Of a stretch of DNA of 64,000 bases, positions 34,814-45,192 are shown in pieces (the first letter of the stretch is position 1; every line of letters starts with the position of its first letter). Below the pieces are notes generated by a model. The model was not told where the DNA came from. It saw only the letters and a list, made by a program, of their open reading frames with translations, and searched no databases. Origin of the DNA: Hyaloscypha bicolor E (lineage: Eukaryota > Ascomycota > Leotiomycetes > Helotiales > Hyaloscyphaceae); NCBI RefSeq assembly GCF_002865645.1, contig NW_020194620.1:193353-257352 (forward strand), read 5' to 3'. A program made the translations under genes and the position numbers.

Positions 34814-37800
34814 ATGGCACCGTCATTCTCTTGGCTGCCTGTTTACTTCCTCTCCCTATTCACACTCGTTCAGGCAGCTGATGTTCGCGCTTTGCTTAAT
34901 GAACGAGCTGCCTGTGTTTCAACAGCCACAACTACTCGGACAAGTGTGGTAACACAGACTGTCAAAACCACAACAACTCACGAGGCAACAAGCAGGACAA
35001 AGACCGTTACCACAACAGTCCTCGCAACCTCAACACCAACGATCACAGTAAGTATTAGGAGATAGAACCTTTCAAGTTCTTTCTGTCCCCTACAAACAAT
35101 CTTTCTCCAAAGTTCATACTAAATCGCCCACCACGCAGGTCACAAAAACGATTGCCAAGTCCACGATTACAGTTGCTGGTTTCCAGGGCGTTACTGTCAC
35201 ACTATATACCACAGAAAGTGATACCTTGACCGATTTCTACACGAGTACATCGACAAATGTAGAAGTGGACGGCACGACCTTAACAAACACGGAAACTGAC
35301 CGTGCAACGATCACCAACACACAGTAAGGAGAATTGGTTTCTTAGATTCTTTGTCGCAAGTCCAAAGACTGCATCCCTTCGTCTTTACGCTCCCAACACA
35401 GCCTCTATTATTTAATTCGACCTTAGGAAATTCAAAATTAGAACAATGCTAACCCCACGATGTTCTAGGGTCGACAGCGCAACAATTACAAATACCCAAA
35501 CTGATTCGGCAACGATTACAAATACTGAGTAAAGCGATCCGGTTCCTAGATCCTTTCGTCCCAAATTCCCAGATTATTTTTCTCTCTCATATACCCTCGC
35601 AACCAATCCCGTAGAGCATCTCAGCTTCAATTTGATCCCGGGAATTTGCCAATGAGATGAATACTGACTCTCGGTGTTTCAGGGTGGACAGTGCAACTAT
35701 TACAAACACCCAAACTAATTCCGCAACGTAAGTATCCCGAGACATTGTCCCAGCTCTCAGGGAACACTCTGAATCAGGTCCGTGTTAACTCTCTTCTCCC
35801 AGGATCACGAATACCGAAGTGGACAGTGCTACGATCACGAACACACAGACTGAGAGTGCAACTATTACCAACACGCAGACTAACTCTGTAACGTAAGTCT
35901 CCCGAGACAGTCCCAGTTCTCCCAGAACACCCCGCATCTGGTATCTGCTAACTTTCGTTACTCAGGATCACCAACACCGAAGTGGACAGTGAAACTATCA
36001 CGAATACCCAGACTGACAGCGCAACTATCACAAATACTGAGGTTGACTCAGCGACGTAAGTTTTATAGGAGAAACGCCTCTGCAATTCTTCTTCTCTCGG
36101 TTCTCACGAATAATCTTATTAAGCACTTACTAATTTACATCTAGGATCACAAGTACCGAGGTTGATAGTGCTACAATTACCAACACCGAGGTTGACTCAG
36201 CGACGTAAGTGCTATAGGAGAAACGCCTCTGCAATTCTTCCTCTCTTGGTTCTCACGAATAATCTTATTAAGCACTTGCTAATTTACATCTAGTATCACA
36301 AGTACCGAGGTCGATAGCGCTACAATTACCAACACCGAGGTTGATTCAGCAACGTAGGTTTTGAGAGAATCTCATCTGAATCCTTCAAAGTCCTACCAAA
36401 TGAGCTATTCGGCGCTTACTAACATCCTGGTACTTTAGGATTACGAATACGCAGACCAATAGTGCAACTGTCACGAATACGGAGACTGATTCAGCAACGT
36501 AGGTGTTGTGGACGAACCTGCTCTCATGCTCCTATTTCTGAAGGAGCACGCCTTCTCAAAAACACTTGCTAACTCCGTATCTCTTAGAATCACAAACACT
36601 GAGGTGGATAGCGCAACTGTCACGAATACAGAGACTGATTCTGCAACGTAGGTGTTATGGACGAACCTGCTCTCATATTCCTATTTCTGAAGGAGCACGC
36701 CTTCTCAAAAACACTTGCTAACTCCGTATCCCTTAGAATCACAAACACTGAGGTGGATAGCGCAACTGTCACGAATACGGAGACTGATTCGGCAACGTAG
36801 GTAGCGGGAGATCTCCTTCCAGGTTATTTTCAGTTTGCATAAAAACAATAATCTATCTTAAGCACATGCTGACTCTACCTGTTACGCAGAATCACTAACA
36901 CTGAGGTCGATTCGGCTACGATAACAAACACAGAGGTTGATAGCGCTACAATTACCCGCACTGAGGTGGATTCAGCAACGTAAGTTCGAAGGAGAATCCA
37001 CTTCAAAATTTTCTCAATTCTCTTGCTAATCTGTCCACGCAGGATTACGAACACCGAGGTTGATTCTGCTACTATTACGAATACAGAGGTAGACTCAGCT
37101 ACGTAAGTTGTCTCATAGTTTCTCCTGAGGCATTGTACCAGGTCTCCTGAACCCCTCTGTATTAAACACTCACTAACGCCGGGGGCATCCAGGATCACGA
37201 ACACTCAAATTGATTCAGCAACAGTTACCCGAACCGAAGTGGATTCTGCGACGTAGGTCTGGGGCCGGAAGGACCTTTCATTTTTTTTTCATTGTCTCAC
37301 GGAATTACTCGAGACATTATTCCGGTTCTTACAAGACACTTGCTAACTCCCGGCAGGATTACTAATACTGAAGTCGATTCAGCCACAATTACCAATACAG
37401 AGGTTGATTCAGCAACGTAGGTGTCATAATTCCTCATAATCTTCTCGTCTACTCTAGTCAAAGACTGAATCATGCTTGCTAACTCCTCTATTCCCCAGAA
37501 TAACCAATACGGAAGTCGATTCGGCAACCGTCACTCTTATTTCCACCGCTTTTGCAACAATTACTTCAACTGAAAGCGACTCAGCTACAGTGACCTTGAT
37601 CTCAACAAGTAAGCACTCTTTTATTCTTCAATATGCTCACGAGGCATTCTGAAAGACTCAACTGGCAAATGTCCCGCAAGTTGCCGGGCATTGAAAAGAT
37701 GCTAAATTGTATTGCTCAATTTGATCCCGAGAAGTCGTGAAATCTCTCTACTGGTATGGTTCAGTCTGCTTGGGGATAATTTTGAAAATACGAAAGACGT

Positions 37801-38742
37801 TTCTCCTTACTCTCAACCACCACAGCCTGAAAGAACCTTAACCCACCAAATGTCCCTCAAGTTATGGAACATTCAAGACAACGCTCCACTATTATTCAAG
37901 ATGCTCTTAGGGCATTATTATAGAGAGAAAATTACTAATTCGAATATTCTAGGCTACGTTACAGCTTACTCCACCATTACCTCAACTCAGAGCGATCAAG
38001 CAACAGTTACAGCTACAAGCTACATCACTGCATACTCCACAGTATCTATTACCATCACCGGAACCAATTTCTACACTCTCTCGACGACGGTTGTTGATAC
38101 GAGCCTCATTCCAGGCACTACAACTGTATCGACGACTATCAGCGCTATTTCTACCGTCACCAGCTTTGTGCCCACCACACTTGGTACTACATTCACGACG
38201 GTGCAAACAACGACGTGCACTGCGGCAGCGATAGTAAATGGAGGCTTTGAAACCGTTCTGGCCCCCAACCCGTGGACTACTTCGGCACCCAATGGCTACA
38301 GCGTCACCACGAGTGGCCCGTCAACCCCGTCAGGAAAGCCACCCGGTCCACAAGCAGGTCAATACAACGTGTAAGTTCCATCTCTTGCGTTAATCATGAG
38401 CATACTCTTGACAAATTCTGTAGGAAGCAAACATTCCCTGCCAGCGCCGGCACTTCCAACCTTGTCACTTTGAGCCAGAAGATATCGGCTTGTCCCGGAC
38501 AATCGTACACACTGACTGGGTGGGCTGGAGAGGTGATTTCTGGCACATTCACCGGAAATTGTTTTGCTAAGATCTGTGCTGACGGCGGCTGTGGATCCGA
38601 GGCACCTCTTACTACCACGGCCTACTCGCAATTCAGTTACCAGTTCACGGCTTCTACCAGCCCTATCACAGTCAGTGTGGTGACTTACTGTACAAGTAGC
38701 AAAGTTGCAAGCGTGTACGTGGACAGTATTTCAGTGGCATAG
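34814..38742 (+). CDS. 18-exon secreted protein with about 31 Thr-rich decapeptide repeats and a C-terminal CBM-like domain
   Basis: Exons: 34814-35047, 35139-35323, 35469-35528, 35683-35727, 35803-35892, 35966-36055, 36145-36204, 36294-36353, 36439-36498, 36588-36647, 36737-36796, 36890-36979, 37043-37102, 37193-37252, 37357-37416, 37499-37608, 37953-38370, 38424-38742. All introns are GT-AG and the sum is 2121 bases (706 residues), a multiple of three. A signal peptide (to about VQA-AD) is followed by a Thr-rich region and repeats of TITNTEVDSA with variants (Q for E, T for V, N for D). The C-terminus starts IVNGGFETV and resembles CenC-type carbohydrate-binding beta-sandwiches, with several Cys. 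Exons 3 and 5-15 are 60 or 90 bases and encode whole repeats; exon 4 is 45. A wall-associated or adhesive role is inferred. Confidence 0.85.
36056..36353 (+). repeat. 149-base tandem duplication (intron + exon), two copies
   Basis: 36056-36204 and 36205-36353 each hold an 89-base intron and a 60-base exon and are nearly identical, including intron interior (GGAGAAACGCCTCTGCAATT). Confidence 0.9.
36499..36796 (+). repeat. second 149-base tandem duplication (intron + exon), two copies
   Basis: 36499-36647 and 36648-36796 again combine an 89-base intron with a 60-base exon and differ at only a few bases. The intron sequence differs from that of the 36056-36353 pair. Confidence 0.9.
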
Positions 38743-39492
38743 ACAACCAGGCTCGTGGGAATAGGATTCATTCGTTTCTCTGCTTATAGCAGCTTCCCTT
38801 TGTGCTAATCTTTCCCTTTCTTGAAATCCTGTCCGCGGAGGCATCCAGAAAGTTTTTTTTTCTGTCGGACTATCGGAAAGATATATATAGCGAGGAGTTT
38901 CTCGAGGAGAATTTGTTCCAAGTAATCTTAACGATTAAGAAATAATAAGTCAAATGTACCACCCGGTCTATGTTCATCCGCTTCCTATAGCTATAAAATA
39001 TATAGCGAGGAATTGACGTTCTCCGCGCTCAGCGCTCTCTATTGCATAGCCATTGGCTTGTACATCGCAATAACCAACCCTTGAAACAGGGGGTATTCGT
39101 GGACAAAGGCTTCCAGCTGAACCAAGGAGTGTCGACTGGGGGCCTACCACCAGCTCCTGTTACAACCATGCACCGCGAACGTCTTAATCGGGGTGCTCTT
39201 CCATGGAGATATTGACGATGGCCTGCTCAGGTCTGCTCACCTATTAAATCCTCTTGCTAGAATTCGCCAACTTTTAACGAAGAGCATGAAAGAGACACAC
39301 CCTCCACCCAGTCAGGGTCAAAAATTTGTCACTGCCGTATATCCTTAGATGCTCAGAATTCCTGCATCATATCATCTACCTTTACGTGTCTAAAAACGGT
39401 TCGTTGTTCATTCGGGAGCAGGGTCGCGGCGGAAGAGTACCAACTGAGTGATGGGATATATAGGCATTTTACTATATCATTCGCAAGTCCTG
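38743..39492. other. convergent intergenic gap
   Basis: Two similar TATATAGCGAGGA words occur at about 38885 and 38998. No gene was seen. Confidence 0.4.
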
Positions 39493-41217
39493 TCATTTAT
39501 ACACTTTTCCATCCTTCATTACGAATTTCACTTTCCTTATGGCCCCTATATTCTCTGTCGGGTTATCGTCTAGGGCGATGAGATCAGCAGCCCAACCTTC
39601 TTCTACTAACCCAAATCTCCTACCACAAAGGTCTCCGCCACAGGATTCCCAGCCGTGTAGAGTAGCAGCCTGCAGGACATCCGATATCGGGATACCCGCT
39701 TCCACCATTAGCTCTATCTCCCGCGCGTTCTCACCGTGTGCAATAGCACCCGTGTCACCGCCGCAGGCAAGTTTTATGCCTTTGTCGTAAGCCGCTTTCG
39801 TATGGTCAAGGATAGCCCCTAAAGTACGCTCTGAGTCCTTGCCACCTCCTCTACGAATCTCGGAGTCGAAAACGGAAAGCGTTGGGACGAATATCGTACT
39901 ATTTTCTTTCATAGCCTGCAGTGCTTCTTCGCTGGGCATACTGCCGTGTTCGACTGAAGTAACGCCAGCCTTGGCAGCCATGATGACCGCTTCTGGGTCC
40001 TGTGCATGCGCGGCTATGGGCGCTCTTCTTCTTTTTGCCTCTGCTACCATCTCATTCATCTCCATCTGCGTGAACTGAAGCAAGTTAGGGTTGCGGTCTC
40101 CTGTGAACAAATCGCTCGAGGGTGGGAACATTGTTGAAATTGGTACGCTACCATAGCTAGCTTACCAGTCCTTCCAGCACCAGGTTTAACCACTAATTTA
40201 GGGTTCTCCACTCTCATTTGTCATGCGTCACTCGCCGAGCTTACCAAGCTTACTAGTATATTGTCATTTTGATTACCTTTGGTTTATCAGCTGATTGATA
40301 ATGTATCGGAGAAAGCGGGTTCGGCATCACCGGTATCGCCGAAGGGTAATGGGAATAAATCCCTTACTTTGGACACTTTTCCTCTGTTTCCAGAACTCAC
40401 TCTTCTGTATCTAGTCATTCTGTAGTCTGTCAACCTTCAATAAATCGATTTTCCATTAATAAATCGATTACTTTTCAATAAACATGATGTCCCTCCCACC
40501 TGGCCAAGCTGCAGGAGGAAATCGCAGCACTCGTTTGCGATAGTCGGCGTAGAACTTCACTGTGTCTGCGCATGCCCCGAGTCGTCTGCGAACAGCAGCT
40601 CGCACTCCGTCGACCCCTTCGGCAGGATCGGATATCCTGGGCACAGTAGTCCCTCCCGACATACCGTTCTCCTGCCTGATCGCGTAGCCACTGCTGGAGG
40701 CGATGCATTCTGTGGCGACAAACATCCGTGGGCCGGGAATGATGCCTCGGTTGATAGTGTCTCTGAAATGGACGTCTGCATTCCCTAGCCCTTCCGTACC
40801 CAGATCACGATACGTGGTGTAGCCCGCCTCCAGCGCGGCTTTGGCATGATTTGTAGCACGCACGATCCTCTCCACGAAGCTTTCATCCCGCTCTTGGTTC
40901 AGCGATGGTGTCTCGGAGTAGGCATGCAGGAAGATGTGTGTATGTGCGTCCACTAAGCCTGGGAGCACTGTGAGGCCTCGAAGGTCAATTGTATTCGAGC
41001 TCGAGACATTACGAAGAGGTAATTAGTCTCGCTTGAAGACCCTGGTGATGAGGCCGGTTTCAGTGTCAATTACAATAGAAGTTTCCGAGTCGAGCTTCTT
41101 GTGCTTGGAGTCGAATAGAAGTGATGTGTGGACTGTGAGTTGAGAATTTGGACCCCGAGGCGCTGTATCTTTGCGCATGCTAGGCTGTCGCGTCATTTCC
41201 CACGGGAATTTCCACAA
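39493..41217 (-). pseudogene. amidohydrolase (imidazolonepropionase-like) split by a solo LTR
   Basis: The N-terminal part (41217 to about 41023) has the small beta domain (SIVIDTETGLITRVFKRD), then a TAA, and continues in the same frame with LRGLTVLPGLVDAHTHIFLH, the first metal-binding HxH motif. The frame runs to GGRDIMF near 40486. After a 349-base insertion it resumes with PPSSDLFTGDRNPN (40126 down to 39493), including PIAAHAQ (a metal His), SVEHGS and CGGDTGA (an active-site Asp). Without the insertion the two halves would form one amidohydrolase of about 430 residues with all expected metal ligands. The insertion adds stops (IEK-stop), so the gene is dead; the TAA near 41023 is a second lesion unless a small intron removes it. 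Confidence 0.85.
40132..40480 (+). mobile_element. solo LTR, 349 bases, with AACAT target duplication
   Basis: The insertion starts TGTTGAAATTGGTACG and ends TTACTTTTCAATA. AACAT flanks it at 40127-40131 and 40481-40485. It has LTR features: a GGAATAAATCC TATA-like word near 40350 and CAATAAA near 40437. The end CAATA probably was CAACA, so the terminal CA was lost by a C to T change in a CpA context. No internal retroelement sequence is left. Confidence 0.8.
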
Positions 41218-41968
41218 AAATAGTTGTTGACTTCAATGGACAATTGAGGAGAGTGAGCGGCTCTTTATTTGTGGTCGCAATAAAGGACAGGCAGCACTGC
41301 AATCTCGATGACATCACATGGCGCCATTTTCCCACCTTCCTATTCCGGAGTCGAGAAAGGGATTCTATATCTACGTTGAAAGTTCTCAAACAGATTTAAA
41401 TCTTTCTGCTACATTATTCGCTTCGATTGATATAGAAGGGGATTAAATTTTGTTTCAAAACCAGGGAGGAAATGTCTTTAGGGATGTCTTGGAGGGGCAG
41501 TGAGGGGTAACTCTCGGTCCTCTCAGGGCTCCTGGTGAAGTGGGGCATTGTGAGCTGAAAATCACCTCTCACCAGCTCAAATTGACATAGACGGAAATAG
41601 AAACTGGCACGAAAGCAGAAGAAGGTTTTCGTCTTCTGGGCGGTTTCGTCCAGCCGGGGGCATCTGATTAGCCACTGAATGAGCCGAGATGCAGTATAGA
41701 ATTGGCGGTTGTCCCGCCCCCGACGGACGTGAATGGGAGCCTATAAGAAAAATATTGAAATGGGAACAATATGAAGGTGCAAAACTGACATATTGAGAGT
41801 TGGCAAGGCCTAAAATAACTAAAGTACAGGTAGAATAAGAGTAAAAGCAGAGAGAAAAGTGTTTAAAGTAAAGTTCTTATCTGTATTAGCCTTTAATAAT
41901 ATAAATAATACCAAACTCACTTTCTCCGATATATTATGAATTAGCTAATAAAGCAAATAACTATATAT
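41218..41968. other. intergenic
   Basis: No gene was seen. AT content rises after about 41800. Confidence 0.4.
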
Positions 41969-42190
41969 TGTGGTGGGGATTTTACCCCTATTAGTCACGT
42001 GGTACGGTCATGTGACCTCCGGACGTCCGCAGTCCGCAACCCGCTTATATATTACCCCTCTTTCCTTCTTAGTTTAGAAATCAACTAACCTTCACTCTCT
42101 AATTTCACTCCTCACTCGTATACTGTAATCCCACGCTGTGGAAGCCCATTCTACTATCTATATTACTCCGTGTTTTATATCCCCATTACA
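41969..42190 (+). mobile_element. probable solo LTR, 222 bases
   Basis: Begins TGTGGTGGGGATTTTACCCC and ends ATATCCCCATTACA. The inner TATATATTACCCC box followed by a pyrimidine-rich leader is typical of fungal LTR promoters. ATAT occurs on both sides, a likely but short target duplication. The second LTR was not found in the window. E-box-like CACGTG lies at 41997-42002. Confidence 0.6.
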
Positions 42191-45100
42191 ATATTAGTGA
42201 GTATTTAATAAGCTCTGCAAGTAATGCATTACAAATAAGAGTAGAGAAGACTAAATTAGTAATTGAATCTAGTATTAGAAGAAATAGAAAGCTAGCCAGT
42301 GTGAGAGGGAAACTGTAACAAGACAAAAACCCATATAAAGTATACCAGAGTGCAAAACGTGACTTGACAGCAAAACAACAAGATCAAAGGTATAAACAGT
42401 AAAGCATAAACAGTGTGCAGTATGCAAAAGCTCAATTGATTAAATATAGAGGAGGGATTATTATCTAGAACTACAGAAAAACCAGCTTTCTTATGTGATT
42501 TCCGCAAGTCACGTGCAAAAGGCCCTAGCCTTTATTATGTGACCAAAATATCAAAACTGTCAAAATAAAGCGATTTTAATAGAGTACAGCTTGCCGTACT
42601 ATACCAGGCTAGTATATTAGTTTTAATATATTTCCTTTTTATACTCGAGGTTTAATATTATTAAGGCTAATAAGCTCTAGTATTTAATTATATTAATTTA
42701 AAAGCAAGTCTAATAATTAATTTAACAAGAATATTAGCTATTATTTTGTGATATATATAGGGTCGCATGTGACTCAAGGGCATGTAATGAACTTCGGATA
42801 TTGCGTGTATTAATTAGAGAGATCAACGGCTCTTTAATATTATAATTATACTACTATTTATATTATAAGTATTAGGCTTATAAATTACTAATTATATATA
42901 TATTATCGGGGCCTCCTATTTAGAGAAGGCTTCTCTAGACCTTATAAGAGAAATAGAGATTAGTTCTATACTAAATTTAATACTATAGTTTTATAACTTA
43001 CTAATAAATACCTCATATATTTTCTTTATAAATATATACTTAAAATTCATTTTCTTAATATTAATATAATTCTTAATAAAATAGTATTTAATATTAATAT
43101 ACTTGATTTTTTTTATAAAAGTTAAATATTTATAACTAAATATAAAATACTTTAAGTATTTGTTTTTACTTTAATTAAACTAATAAAAATTAATATTTTC
43201 TTAAGTAATTACTTTAGTTATAAATCTTCCATTATTACTAGTATTAAAGAAAAATATTTAGTTATAATAATAGCTATAATAAATTTTTATTTATTTAATA
43301 TTAGTTTAATTAATTAAATTACTAAATAAAATAAAATTGTATTAATAATTATTTTATAATTTTATATATTACTTTCATAATTAGTAATAAAGTATTTAAT
43401 AAGCCCTTTATTAAATAAAGTAATATATAAAATACTATAATTAAGTAATTTCTTAATATATTATATTACTTGCTTTTATATAAATATATAAAAGACTTTA
43501 AAATATAAATCAAATTAGCTTAAATAACTTATAATAAAGTAAAAATCGGCTCTTAATACTAGAGAAAGCTATATAAGTAATCTAGTACTATTTTAATGCT
43601 TTATAATATTAATATCCTCTTTATTTAGAGCTATAACTTGGGCTATTAATTTTGATATAAAACCACAAAATTGTTTTTATTGAACTCTTGCCCTAAATTC
43701 GTTCCCTGTAGAATACCAAGGGTCAAAATGCCCTGTATTCCAGATACTCTATACCGCGACCTCCGTAGATACTCAACAATGCGAAAATATTACACTGTAA
43801 ATATGAATAACGTTCTGAACTTGACGAGATTTACGGAGAATAGAGAGCTTGTGGTTTAATATTTTCAAAGCTATATTTCGGTCAAAACTGGTCTCTCCAT
43901 ACACCCAGTTAGGTTGGTCGATCCTGACGAATTAATCAGCAAAAACATGTCCAGCTCAGGCTTGGCTCAACCCCGGCTTAAGGGGGCTCAGAGCCTCAGT
44001 CCTACACTGCCACGGCTCTAGCTTGCTCAGCCTTGCTCAGCCTTGCTCAAGTTCAAGTCCAGCTTGCCTCAGGTTGCTCATGGTCTGTTCAGTCTCGCTC
44101 ACGGTCCCGGTTTTCGATCCTCCTTATTATCGGGATAGCCATGCATAATTAGCGTGGCACCTCAAAATCAATTTCAACTCTATGCGATGAGTATACAAAA
44201 GCTTGTACAATTCGCCGATATCCACTACTCATCTCCGTGCCAGGACAAATCACGGGTGCCTCAACTTCGCAGCAATTCAGATTTTGTGCGCAAATACATC
44301 TCCTCATAATTCTCCCAACAGTTGCAAGGTGCTTTTCGCTCAGCCTTCTATGGTGTTGCTTAGGGCGTTAACGCTTAGCTCGAATAATCAATAAAAATAA
44401 TCAGATGATAAGAAAAGTTTAGGAGGTTTCACTGGCCAACCGCCCAAACTACTCAACCGCCCAAAATTAAAATCTTAATATTTAATTAACGCCTTAATAA
44501 AATTTTAATTCCTATTGAATACTAATACTTTATAGTATTCTTAACCCCCTAATGGCTATATATTACTTTAAAACTATTTGGTATTGCTAAAATTATTTAT
44601 TTAGTAGCATTTTGGCATTTTCCCACTGATTTTTACCCTGCCATCTCCACCCTTCACTAATTTCTATACAATTAATTAAATATCTTATACAATGTCCTAA
44701 ATTCTTTGGTAATATATGGCTTAATATAAGAGAGTATATTAGAAGGTTTTTTGCATTATTATAATAACATTTCTTATTGAATTTTCTTTGGGGTAAGAAT
44801 TAGTGTCTTGCAACCCCCTTTCCCGGTTTCGCACTGGCAACATGTGTTACTCGGAGGTTCAGTCTCTCCCAATCTATCGAATCTTAACACATCGTGTTTT
44901 ATACAACCACAGAAATTCGCGGTTGCATTTGAAAAGCTGGAGAACGCCTATCGCTTTGCGCTGCGCCTCCACCATTGTGGGCGGTGCAAGCGCCATGCTG
45001 CTATGTGACGAATGCTAAAAGTGTGCATCGGGCACTCTCATCAGCCATTATTGAATGCAGGGTCTCACTCGTAATATCTTTAATTCCCTGCATCTCCCTT

Positions 45101-45192
45101 TCCCACTGTCCAAGGCTCCCACACTTCCTGAGCAGTTCTCGATCAACTTTCCAAGCTGGACAATTGACTAGAGGACACTGGACAGGTTTGAA
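42191..45192. other. AT-rich decayed DNA and intergenic sequence
   Basis: 42600-43660 is extreme AT sequence without open frames. Its minus strand gives short stretches that loosely recall the Copia RNase H region, too weak to call. 43660-44400 has normal composition with degenerate CTTGCTCAGC repeats, and 44400-44790 is AT-rich again. No gene was supported before 45193. Confidence 0.5.
44021..44050. repeat. three tandem 10-base units (GCTTGCTCAG-like)
   Basis: GCTTGCTCAG, CCTTGCTCAG and CCTTGCTCAA run head to tail, with looser copies up to 44105. Confidence 0.7.

Noticed and set aside
35324..37952. Repeat region as a non-coding minisatellite
   Set aside because: Splice sites are intact throughout, repeats vary mainly at chosen positions, and the spliced length is an exact multiple of three with intact signal peptide and C-terminal domain.
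42600..43660. Copia reverse transcriptase/RNase H relic
   Set aside because: A few residues fit in shifting frames, but in such AT-rich DNA that is not enough to name the element.
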